From the IMG/VR virus record IMGVR_UViG_3300018481_000062, positions 1 to 26,994 of that record: a stretch of DNA of 26,994 nt; one strand, written 5' to 3'. This DNA comes from a virus. Shown piece by piece: positions 1 to 6,924 of the stretch (positions within the stretch are counted from its first letter, which is position 1; every line of letters starts with the position of its first letter). Under the pieces are notes generated by a model. It saw nothing but the letters and a program-made list of their open reading frames with translations. It did not search any database and was not told the DNA's origin. The position numbers and the translations under genes are program-made.

Positions 1-1
1 G

Positions 2-1147
2 GCAATAGGTACTACTAGTTTAACTGCAACTACATTGACTATCGGTGCTGGAACCCTTACTGCTACAAACTATTCTGGAACTGCAGCAACGGCTACTCAA
101 GCAACTAACGCTACTAATGCAACCAACGCTGCTCAAGCAACTAACGCTAATAATGCAACCAACGCTCTTTCTGCAAATAACTCTACATATTTGAATGGTC
201 AACCGGGTTCTTATTATTACCCAGCAGCAAGCATTGGTGGTGCATCAGTCAGCTATGCAACTGCTGCTGGCAACGCGACTACTGCAAATACCGCAGTCAA
301 TTCAACAAATTTGGCCGGCCAACCAGGTTCTTATTATTATCCAGCATCAAGCATTGGTGGTGCATCGGTTACTTATGCAACTTCTGCAGGCTCTGCGGGT
401 AGTGCAACTAATGCGACCAACGCTACAAACGCAACCAATTCTACCAATGCTACGTTGGCTACAAAAGCTTCTACAGTTTCCTCAGGCGGCGGTAACGGTA
501 CTGCAATGACTTTCAACTGGTCTGGTCAGAGTGGTCAACCAGCTTGGCTGTGGGGTGGCGGTGATGGCGTAAGTATGTATGTCTATAATCCATCAAATTT
601 CTCAGTCAACTATGCTACTTCCTGTGGTACTGCATCCAATGCAAATGCTTTCGGCGGACAGGGCACGGCTTATTTCTTAAATGCTGGCAATCACAATGGT
701 ACGCTCCCTGATGCATGTATTGGTGACGGTAATTCTTATTCTGCTCATATTTTTCATGCATTTAACTATCTCTATGCACAAGGAAACGTCTATGCTGTCG
801 GCGACGTATATTCTGCATATTCTGATATAAGATTAAAAAGAGATCTCGAACCAATTCATGGTGCATTAGACATTATTGACCAACTTACTGGATATACATA
901 TTATCAAAATGATTTGGGAAATGAATTGGGGAATGTAAATAATGAACGTCAACTTGGACTTTCTGCACAAGAAGTTCAAGCTATACTTCCCGAAGTTGTT
1001 TCGCTAGCAGCATGTGATATTACTAGAGAAGGCGTTTCAAAGTCTGGTGAAAATTATCTTGCTATTAATTATGAGAAATTGGTTCCTGTTCTTGTTCAGG
1101 CAATCAAAGAACTTAAACAACAAGTTGATGAATTAAAAGGAAACTAA
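2..1147 (+). CDS. Tail fibre / distal tail protein with C-terminal S74 chaperone domain (5' truncated)
   Basis: The frame is open to the left window edge, so the true start lies outside; the first in-window start-like codon (TTG at 35) is probably internal. The N-terminal part is low-complexity and Ala/Thr/Asn-rich (ATNATNATN-type runs), followed by two copies of a fibre repeat with the core GQPGSYYYP. The last ~110 residues are a peptidase_S74 intramolecular chaperone. SDIRLK begins at base 821 and is followed by a GLSAQEV motif, a YLAINYEKL segment and a C-terminal coiled helix (AIKELKQQVDELK). In this family the domain drives trimerisation of the fibre and then cuts itself off just before the conserved Ser of SDxRLK, so mature fibre would end near base 820. 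The protein is probably a host-recognition fibre or part of one; which T4 fibre it replaces cannot be told. Confidence 0.88.
   Translation, partial: AIGTTSLTATTLTIGAGTLTATNYSGTAATATQATNATNATNAAQATNANNATNALSANNSTYLNGQPGSYYYPAASIGGASVSYATAAGNATTANTAVNSTNLAGQPGSYYYPASSIGGASVTYATSAGSAGSATNATNATNATNSTNATLATKASTVSSGGGNGTAMTFNWSGQSGQPAWLWGGGDGVSMYVYNPSNFSVNYATSCGTASNANAFGGQGTAYFLNAGNHNGTLPDACIGDGNSYSAHIFHAFNYLYAQGNVYAVGDVYSAYSDIRLKRDLEPIHGALDIIDQLTGYTYYQNDLGNELGNVNNERQLGLSAQEVQAILPEVVSLAACDITREGVSKSGENYLAINYEKLVPVLVQAIKELKQQVDELKGN
191..390 (+). repeat. Two ~80-bp tandem fibre repeats with a 120-bp period
   Basis: Bases 191-270 and 311-390 are near-copies exactly 120 bp apart. Both encode (N/A)GQPGSYYYPA(A/S)SIGGASV followed by a YAT(A/S)AG segment. 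Differences are mostly at third codon positions, which suggests selection on the protein after duplication. Spacer-type ATN runs separate and follow the copies. Such repeats are typical of phage fibre shafts. Confidence 0.85.
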
Positions 1148-1148
1148 A

Positions 1149-1379
1149 ATGGCAGTCGGCGGTCCTCCAAATGTAAGTCTCCGTAACGTACAGGGTGAAT
1201 ATGGGGGCGGATATAGTATGAATTGGTATTTGGGTAGAACATACTATAAATCTAGCGTCATTGCCGGGAATTGGCCAGGTAACAATCTTAGCTTGAATAG
1301 CATGGCAGGTTCTTCTCCAGATGATGATTGGTGGTGGGAACGTAATTGTGCCTGTGATTGTAACTGCAATTGTAAATAA
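1149..1379 (+). CDS. Small protein with Cys-rich C-terminal tail, unknown function
   Basis: This is a 76-residue ORF whose ATG lies one base after the fibre stop codon, so it is probably translated by coupling. The N-terminal two thirds are rich in Gly, Asn, Ser, Tyr and Trp (GGYSMNWYLG, AGNWPGNNLS). The end is striking: DDDWWWERNCACDCNCNCK, with five cysteines in alternating CxCxCxC spacing next to an acidic/Trp cluster. I see no membrane segment. I do not recognise the family. The position suggests a virion or fibre-associated protein, and the cysteines could bind metal or form disulphides once outside the cell. No function is claimed. Confidence 0.65.
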   Translation: MAVGGPPNVSLRNVQGEYGGGYSMNWYLGRTYYKSSVIAGNWPGNNLSLNSMAGSSPDDDWWWERNCACDCNCNCK

Positions 1380-1392
1380 AGGAAAAAAGTGA

Positions 1393-1710
1393 ATGTTATT
1401 TGATTATGTTTATAAAATCCACACTATTGATTCTTCGGGCGTAGCAACAGTAGAATATAAAAATGATAAGTTAGGTTCAGTTACTAGAGTTTTTTTTGTA
1501 CCTTATGCTGATAATGAATCTGTAATCCATCGAGTAATTAAAGAAAATTTTCCTTATTCATTATTTTATAGTAGATATTTGACGCGAACGAAAGCGGTTA
1601 TACCAGAATCTGTCGCTAATTTATCTGGAAGATTTTCTACTTCGTTTGAAGATTATTTTTATGATGTAAACGTCGAGGTGATAGCACAAAATGAAGAGAA
1701 GAGTTCTTAA
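1393..1710 (+). CDS. Hypothetical protein (105 aa)
   Basis: The ORF starts at ATG 1393, preceded by a purine-rich AAAGGAAAAAAGTGA ribosome-binding region. The product is a soluble, aromatic-rich small protein (many Tyr/Phe, e.g. FPYSLFYSRYLTR) without a recognisable motif, signal peptide or membrane helix. Its last 20 bases overlap the next gene (ATG 1691), which argues for an operon with the four genes that follow. I do not recognise the family. It could be a structural accessory protein or part of the desaturase cassette. Confidence 0.6.
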   Translation: MLFDYVYKIHTIDSSGVATVEYKNDKLGSVTRVFFVPYADNESVIHRVIKENFPYSLFYSRYLTRTKAVIPESVANLSGRFSTSFEDYFYDVNVEVIAQNEEKSS

Positions 1711-2239
1711 ATTTGATGATTTTCTTGTTTTCGTTTTCAACATGAATAAAGGAGATACAAAAACCTTTAATGCTGCAGAAGTAAATAAAGGAAATTTTAC
1801 AGAATATGGTGAAACTACTCTTTCTACTATTCCAATCTATGTCAAGGGATCCTTTGTAACATTTCTTCCAGATCAGAAACCATGGTACTCAAAGGCTGGT
1901 GAGGGAGCTTATCGGTGGCTTCAGACTGATAAGGACAAAGTAAGTTCAGTCAGATTGGTTGCATTAGAAGATAACTCCGAATTTCATTGCATGTTTCCTA
2001 GAGTACCAGCATATTATCATAGAAAAATAAACAAACTAAGCAGGGGTGAAACCTTCAAGGTGACCGAAGAACAGTTTGTTTATTTAGCTTCTGGTGAAAT
2101 AAGTGTTCCTAATGAAATGTGTGTTCCCAGAGCCAGATCATGGGGTGATAGTTTAACAGAAGTAAAACCTGGGATGTCCGTTTACGCAGTAGAAGATTCT
2201 TTAATTGTTAGAATGTCAAAAAATGAACTTACGATATAA
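1691..2239 (+). CDS. Hypothetical protein with possible cupin-like beta-rich C-terminal half
   Basis: This 182-residue ORF has ATG 1691 within the end of the preceding gene. The N-terminal half (residues 1-90) has no motif I know. Residues ~116-175 read as alternating short beta strands with turns of the kind LSRGETFKVTEEQFVYLASG and VKPGMSVYAVEDSLIVRM, reminiscent of small-molecule-binding cupin or beta-helix folds. The usual cupin metal histidines are not evident, so this is only a weak fold impression. The 3' end overlaps the desaturase start by 17 bases. Function unknown. Confidence 0.6.
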   Translation: MKRRVLKFDDFLVFVFNMNKGDTKTFNAAEVNKGNFTEYGETTLSTIPIYVKGSFVTFLPDQKPWYSKAGEGAYRWLQTDKDKVSSVRLVALEDNSEFHCMFPRVPAYYHRKINKLSRGETFKVTEEQFVYLASGEISVPNEMCVPRARSWGDSLTEVKPGMSVYAVEDSLIVRMSKNELTI

Positions 2240-2957
2240 ACCACACCATTATCAATGGATCTTACATTTTGGTCTTGCCAATGTAATATTAGGGTTTGCT
2301 TTGGTCATTTTTGGTACTTCATGGTTATGGCTTCTAGGTTCATTTATAGTATATTCATTCATGGCTATGATAAATTCTGCAGGTTTTCATAGACTATTTG
2401 CACATAGATCTTACACTACTACTCCATTTTGGGAAGCATTTTTACTTTTCTGTGGTACACTTACTTCATATGGATCATCCTTTGTTTGGTGCGTAGTACA
2501 TCATCAACACCATAAACATAGTGATACTGAAAGAGATCCTCACAAATTTGATTCTGTTAAGAGTATTTTCACTGCCAATTATGAGATGAACAAGGTTGAT
2601 TATTCGGCTAAAAAAGTAATACGAAAACTTATGGATAAACCATATCATAGTTTCGTACATAGACACTATTGGGCATTTCCTATTGCGTTTTCACTTATTC
2701 TTGGATTGATTAGTTTAAAAGCTTTGGTGTTCCTATATTGGGCACCAATTGGATTAGTCATTCTTTCTGCTGGCATTTTCAATTATATAGCACACAACGA
2801 AAACGGACCAACAAATACTGCATATTATGCTCTTCAAGCTTCAGGCGAATGGCGACATAAATTGCATCATGAGCAGCCTTGGCGATGGGATCTAAGAGAA
2901 AAATGGTATCACTTAGATCCAGCAGCATATTTCATAAGGCTTATTAAAAATGATTAG
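2223..2957 (+). CDS. Fatty acid desaturase (membrane di-iron, three His boxes)
   Basis: The product is 244 residues from ATG 2223; an upstream in-frame TTG at 2205 is possible but less likely. It is a hydrophobic membrane protein with helices around residues 12-50, 70-92 and 152-190. All three histidine boxes of the delta-9-type acyl desaturase family are present: HRLFAH (56-61), HHQHH (93-97) and HKLHH (212-216), plus NYIAHNENGP near 187-196 before box 3. These residues bind the two irons that insert a double bond into a fatty acyl chain. The protein is shorter than most bacterial family members but looks intact. It would act in the host inner membrane, presumably changing lipid fluidity during infection. 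Desaturases are known auxiliary metabolic genes in T4-like cyanophages. Its stop overlaps the next start (ATGATTAG). Confidence 0.9.
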   Translation: MNLRYKPHHYQWILHFGLANVILGFALVIFGTSWLWLLGSFIVYSFMAMINSAGFHRLFAHRSYTTTPFWEAFLLFCGTLTSYGSSFVWCVVHHQHHKHSDTERDPHKFDSVKSIFTANYEMNKVDYSAKKVIRKLMDKPYHSFVHRHYWAFPIAFSLILGLISLKALVFLYWAPIGLVILSAGIFNYIAHNENGPTNTAYYALQASGEWRHKLHHEQPWRWDLREKWYHLDPAAYFIRLIKND

Positions 2958-3618
2958 AAGATTAACAACCGAAGATTTACCATTTATTTTTAGAATTTTA
3001 GATTCGCGTACTAAACTGCAACTAATGACTCTGGATAGTGGAGCACACGATTGGTTTAAACAATATTATGCCGAATTATTATCAAATCCGAATTGTTACT
3101 TCTTCGGAAGATGGGAAGATGGCGATGATCGAATGAGAGGATTTATTAGTTTTACTCTTTTCAGACAAACTGCAGAAGTAGTTCTAGGTGCTTCATGGAA
3201 ATTAAGACTCGAAGAAGAAGAACCACATGCAGCACCACTCGTGAGCAAATCTCCATTCGATCAATATCTACTTTTAGCAATACCTATGTTTAGGAAATTC
3301 AATGTAGATACATATTGGAGAATGTATTCTATTGATCCTGATTGGCATTATCTAGTCAGTGACGTATTTGATGATGAAACTAAATTTAAGAAAATAGTAT
3401 TTGAACGTCTTGAGCCACGCCAATGGAGTTCTGATACATTTTTAAACATGGTTATGTTGCCCCGTGGTCCATTTACTACTGCACAAGAAATAGTCAAATA
3501 TGTGGATCTAAATCCTATAAAGCATCCAAAACCCGGAGCGATTTCAAGCGCGCTAGAATTTGAACAACCTCCCCGAGTACCGATAAAAGAAGAACCAGTC
3601 AAAAAAAGAAGAAGATAA
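2950..3618 (+). CDS. GNAT-like acetyltransferase-fold protein (tentative)
   Basis: This 222-residue protein has its ATG at 2950 inside the end of the desaturase gene, so the two are translationally coupled. The N-terminus (IRRLTTEDLPFIFRIL) resembles the first strand and helix of GNAT N-acetyltransferases. It is followed by strand-like segments YFFGRWEDGDDRMRGFISF and TAEVVLGASW in the order expected for the GNAT sheet. The acetyl-CoA loop (Q/RxxGxG/A) is not clearly visible, so activity is doubtful. The C-terminus is a Pro/Lys/Arg-rich tail ending KKRRR. It may instead be a non-enzymatic structural protein with a GNAT-like fold. Confidence 0.6.
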   Translation: MIRRLTTEDLPFIFRILDSRTKLQLMTLDSGAHDWFKQYYAELLSNPNCYFFGRWEDGDDRMRGFISFTLFRQTAEVVLGASWKLRLEEEEPHAAPLVSKSPFDQYLLLAIPMFRKFNVDTYWRMYSIDPDWHYLVSDVFDDETKFKKIVFERLEPRQWSSDTFLNMVMLPRGPFTTAQEIVKYVDLNPIKHPKPGAISSALEFEQPPRVPIKEEPVKKRRR

Positions 3619-4011
3619 ATGTCAAATGAAAACAGATTAGTATTGACTCTTATTGATCGTGATAATGAAATAACTGGCATCGTTTTAGACAGACAAACAC
3701 CAGCTCTTACAGATGAATATGGCCATCCTACTATAGATTTTGATACACATCCATTTGTACAGAGTTGGAAACCCGGATTAGCAGAAGCCGATGATAATCC
3801 TAGTCTTACTAAGACATTTTTGAATGCATTTCTCCTAAAACCTTCACCAGGATTGCCATCTGCCTGGTTAGAATCTGAAGATCCTGAAGTCTTTGAAGCT
3901 CATATGGATGCCTTTTTGGAAGCTATGAATTTGCTGACTGGTAAACAAGTCATTGGGGTTCATAAATATGAAAAAGGAGATAATGAATGGCCATCCCTAG
4001 AAGTAGAATAG
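3619..4011 (+). CDS. Hypothetical acidic protein (130 aa)
   Basis: ATG 3619 directly abuts the TAA of the previous gene. The product is an acidic soluble protein with a Pro-rich middle (LLKPSPGLPSAWLESEDPE) and an amphipathic helix near residues 90-108 (EAHMDAFLEAMNLLTG). I do not recognise a family. The last 25 bases overlap gp13, and the gp13 Shine-Dalgarno site lies inside this gene. It stands at the border between the accessory block and the neck genes, so it could belong to either. Confidence 0.6.
   Translation: MSNENRLVLTLIDRDNEITGIVLDRQTPALTDEYGHPTIDFDTHPFVQSWKPGLAEADDNPSLTKTFLNAFLLKPSPGLPSAWLESEDPEVFEAHMDAFLEAMNLLTGKQVIGVHKYEKGDNEWPSLEVE
3961..3968 (+). promoter_or_regulatory. Possible late-promoter box CATAAATA before gp13
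   Basis: CATAAATA differs by one base from the T4 late consensus TATAAATA and sits 26 bases before the gp13 ATG, inside the preceding gene. Transcription would start only a few bases before the GGAG Shine-Dalgarno site at 3976. It is weaker than the other boxes and may be chance. Confidence 0.25.
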
Positions 4012-4961
4012 AATTTGGAGAATATTGCTTACGAGCTCTAGGTGCTCCAGTTATCGAAATTAACGTGACTGAAGAGCAAGTTGATGATGCTATTGACTAT
4101 TCGCTGAAAATGTTTGCCGATTACCATTTTGATGGTTCTGATAAAATCTTTTACAAGTATCCCCTTACTTTGAAAAATCGTCCAGATCGTGTTTGGGAAT
4201 TAAACATTATTTTTGGCGGCTCGGGATATGCTAACACAGATGTCGTAGTGTTTTCACCTGAAGTCGATACTCCTGCCATTGCTACTATTAAGACTGACGA
4301 TGAAGGGGTTATAATAGACACAACCCTGGTAGATCCTGGCGCCAATTATGCTATGCCACCGAAAATATCAATAACTACTTCTACTGGTATAGGCGCTACG
4401 ATTACTTCTGATCTTGCTGGATTTGTTCCGATTCCCGATAATATCATGGGCATTGTCAATATCTTTGACATTGGTGCTTCCTTCTCGAATGTAGCAAGCA
4501 TTTTTAATATCCGATACCAATTGGTCATGAATGAGTTGTTCAATCTTTCAACTGCTAGTCTAGTACCATACTATATGACTATGCAACATATTGCACTTCT
4601 TGAAGAATTGCTTGTAGGTAAAGTGCCAATCCGCTACAATAGACACAAAAATCGTCTGTATCTAGACATGGACTGGGGCATTATTCAGGATGGTACCTTC
4701 CTAATCGCAGAAGCATTTGAGGTAGTTGATCCAGAAAAATTCACCGACGTTTGGGGTGATCGTTGGTTAGCTTCCTATTGTCAAGAAAGAATCAAGAAAG
4801 TCTGGGGTCAATCTCTGAAGAAATTCGGTGGGATGGCGATGCCAGGTGGAATCACATTCAACGGTCAGACCATATATGATGAAGCTATCGCTAAAATCTA
4901 TGAACTTGAACACGAATTGCTAAGAAATTACTCTATTCCACCGCTTGATGCAGTAGGATAA
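3987..4961 (+). CDS. gp13: gp13 neck / head completion protein
   Basis: This 324-residue protein matches T4 gp13 (309 aa) by its N-terminal pattern (SRIEFGEYCLRALGAPVIEINV, then EEQVDDAIDYSLKMFADYH). The C-terminal region (DRWLASYCQERIKKVWGQSLKKF, MPGGITFNGQTIYDEA) is typical of the family. gp13 joins gp14 on the portal to seal packaged heads and form the site for tail attachment. A Gly/Thr-rich insertion around residues 70-150 resembles a small beta domain that appears additional to the helical core. ATG 3987 has a strong GGAG 7 bases upstream. It is followed 6 bases later by gp14, as in T4. Confidence 0.92.
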   Translation: MAIPRSRIEFGEYCLRALGAPVIEINVTEEQVDDAIDYSLKMFADYHFDGSDKIFYKYPLTLKNRPDRVWELNIIFGGSGYANTDVVVFSPEVDTPAIATIKTDDEGVIIDTTLVDPGANYAMPPKISITTSTGIGATITSDLAGFVPIPDNIMGIVNIFDIGASFSNVASIFNIRYQLVMNELFNLSTASLVPYYMTMQHIALLEELLVGKVPIRYNRHKNRLYLDMDWGIIQDGTFLIAEAFEVVDPEKFTDVWGDRWLASYCQERIKKVWGQSLKKFGGMAMPGGITFNGQTIYDEAIAKIYELEHELLRNYSIPPLDAVG

Positions 4962-4967
4962 CATCCT

Positions 4968-5696
4968 ATGGCCCTTAATACTTATTTCAGTAATTTTCAA
5001 GCATCTGGAGAACAGCAGCTTTTAGAAAATTTAATCATAGAATCCATTAGAATCTATGGACAGGATATTGTTTATCTTCCTAGAACCCGTGGAAATTTTG
5101 ATGAGCTTTATGGTGCTGATGATACTTCATCATTCAACAAAGCAATCTATATTGAAATGTATATTAAGACATATGAAGGATTCCAGGGAGATGGAGTATT
5201 TCTTTCCAAGTTCAGTTTGGAAATTAGGGATCAGGTAACTTTCACAGTTGCCAAATCCAGATTTGAAGATACTGTTCAATCAGAAGCTGACATTCTTAGA
5301 CCGAATGAAGGCGACCTATTGTATTTTCCTCTCCATGGTAAAGTTTTTGAAATCAGATTTGTCGACTATAAACCATTCTTCTATATGTTGAACAAACTTC
5401 AGACTTATGATCTGCGTTGTGAATTGTTTGAATACTCAAATGAAAGTTTCAATACTGGAATAGCAGAGATAGATAGTATACAAAAGGATTATGGAACTGA
5501 TATTCTTATGGATGCTCTTCATAATGAAAATCTGCAACCGCTCCAGAATGAAAATGGCGATTACCTGACACTTATTTCACCTGAAGATAGAATTGAAATT
5601 TCTATGCCTACATCAGACAATCAAGAGTTGGAACATATTGGTGATAACATTATTAGCTTTGATGAAATGAATCCGCTGATAGATAGGACATACTAG
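4968..5696 (+). CDS. gp14: gp14 neck protein
   Basis: The 242-residue product matches T4 gp14 (256 aa). It begins NTYFSNF, followed by EQQLLENLIIESIRIYGQDI and the family-typical YLPR motif, then DELYGAD and a middle segment EMYIKTYEGFQGDGVFLSKF. gp14 forms the lower neck ring under gp13 and contacts the tail terminator gp15. The C-terminus (from ~residue 170) is acidic and variable. Its TAG stop shares its last base with the GTG start of gp15 (TAGTG), so the neck genes are probably made by coupled translation. Confidence 0.93.
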   Translation: MALNTYFSNFQASGEQQLLENLIIESIRIYGQDIVYLPRTRGNFDELYGADDTSSFNKAIYIEMYIKTYEGFQGDGVFLSKFSLEIRDQVTFTVAKSRFEDTVQSEADILRPNEGDLLYFPLHGKVFEIRFVDYKPFFYMLNKLQTYDLRCELFEYSNESFNTGIAEIDSIQKDYGTDILMDALHNENLQPLQNENGDYLTLISPEDRIEISMPTSDNQELEHIGDNIISFDEMNPLIDRTY

Positions 5697-6514
5697 TGTT
5701 AAATGAAGATCCATTTTATTTTTCTATTCTTCGGAAGTCTGTATCTTTATTTGGTACCCTCTTCAACAATATCTACGTCACCAGAACTAATGCTGATGGC
5801 GTGGTTGTTGACGATATACTTGTACCGATTATGTATGCTAATAAAGACAAAATGCTTTCTCGAGTAGATGCTGAACCGACCCTTACCGAAAGACCTGCTG
5901 CTATTTTGCCCATGATGTCATTTGAAATCCTGGGATTACATTACGATGGCGCCCGTAAACTTGCGACTATGAATAAGACTGTTGGTCTTGATTTAGAAAA
6001 CAAGAACAAACTGAAACTACAGTATGGTCCTGTACCTTATGATATACAATTCGCACTGTATATCTATGTGAAAAATGCAGAAGATGCTGCGAAAATCGTA
6101 GAACAAATTGTTCCATATTTTACACCCGATTGGACTCCTAGCGTTTATCTAGTTCCAGAACTTGGGCATGTTGTTGACATTCCAATCATTCTGGATGCTC
6201 CAGCTGTTGAAGATTCATATACGGGTGATTTTAATACCCGAAGAGCTCTTATTTGGACTCTTAATTTCACCATGAAAACATACTTCTTTGGACCCGTCAA
6301 GAATAAACCTATCATCAAGTTTGCTAATACCAACTTCCTTGTTGGAAATACTACCGACAATTCTGGAGTGCTCGTTAATGTAAATACTCAGCCTGGTCTC
6401 GATGCCGACGGGTATCCAACCTCAAATGCGTCACTTAGCATTGGTGCTAATAACATTATTGCGACTGACAATTTCGGCTTTATTGAAACCATAACTATTC
6501 CGAGATTCCGATGA
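5696..6514 (+). CDS. gp15: gp15 proximal tail sheath stabiliser / tail terminator
   Basis: This 272-residue protein is the homologue of T4 gp15 (272 aa). Typical segments are FYFSILRKSVSLFGTLFNN at the start, ILPMMSFEILGLHYDGARKL, and RALIWTLNFTMKTYFFGPV in the C-terminal part. gp15 forms a hexameric ring that caps the completed tube and sheath and docks the tail to the neck. Translation starts at GTG 5696, which overlaps the gp14 stop by one base; there is no better ATG upstream. The 3' end overlaps gp16 by ATGA. Confidence 0.93.
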   Translation: MLNEDPFYFSILRKSVSLFGTLFNNIYVTRTNADGVVVDDILVPIMYANKDKMLSRVDAEPTLTERPAAILPMMSFEILGLHYDGARKLATMNKTVGLDLENKNKLKLQYGPVPYDIQFALYIYVKNAEDAAKIVEQIVPYFTPDWTPSVYLVPELGHVVDIPIILDAPAVEDSYTGDFNTRRALIWTLNFTMKTYFFGPVKNKPIIKFANTNFLVGNTTDNSGVLVNVNTQPGLDADGYPTSNASLSIGANNIIATDNFGFIETITIPRFR

Positions 6515-6924
6515 CAGCAAATACCTCAAATACAAATATTACCAAATTATTCAGTCTTAATCCACCACCAGTGGTACCACAACAGGAGGAGGTTGAACTA
6601 TCAGCACCAACAGTAGAGAACGATTTTACTTTCATAAGAAAAAATATTTACGAAGTAATAGAAACAGGGCAGACGGCGTTAAGCTCACTTGCCCAAATTG
6701 CGGAGCAGTCGCAGCATCCTCGAGCGTTCGAAGTATTAGCAACCCTGATGAAGACGATAGTAGAAAGCAACCGAGAGCTCTTAGACATCCAGAAAAAGAA
6801 GTTGGATCTGTCAGAGACTCAGCGCTATGGCGACAGATCTACGATAACTAATAATCTCGTAATTACAACTGCTGAACTCCAACGGATGTTAGCACAGAAA
6901 ATAGAGCCACCAGATGTCAACTAA
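6511..6924 (+). CDS. gp16: gp16 terminase small subunit
   Basis: The 137-residue product sits directly before gp17, overlapping gp15 (ATGA) and gp17 by 11 bases. It has a Pro-rich N-terminus, then two long helices (DFTFIRKNIYEVIETGQTAL and RAFEVLATLMKTIVESNREL) that form the coiled-coil core typical of the T4 gp16 family, and ends in a short variable tail. The small terminase recognises concatemeric DNA and stimulates gp17 ATPase; it forms oligomeric rings. The length is near T4 gp16 (164 aa). Identification rests on core pattern and position. Confidence 0.88.
   Translation: MTANTSNTNITKLFSLNPPPVVPQQEEVELSAPTVENDFTFIRKNIYEVIETGQTALSSLAQIAEQSQHPRAFEVLATLMKTIVESNRELLDIQKKKLDLSETQRYGDRSTITNNLVITTAELQRMLAQKIEPPDVN

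Noticed and set aside
20-202. Minus-strand Cys/Ser-rich ORF opposite the tail fibre
   Set aside because: It mirrors the repetitive Ala/Thr/Asn codons of the fibre on the + strand; no ribosome-binding site and no minus-strand gene context.
2205-2222. TTG start for the desaturase six codons upstream
   Set aside because: ATG 2223 gives a more typical N-terminus; TTG would add residues with no family support.
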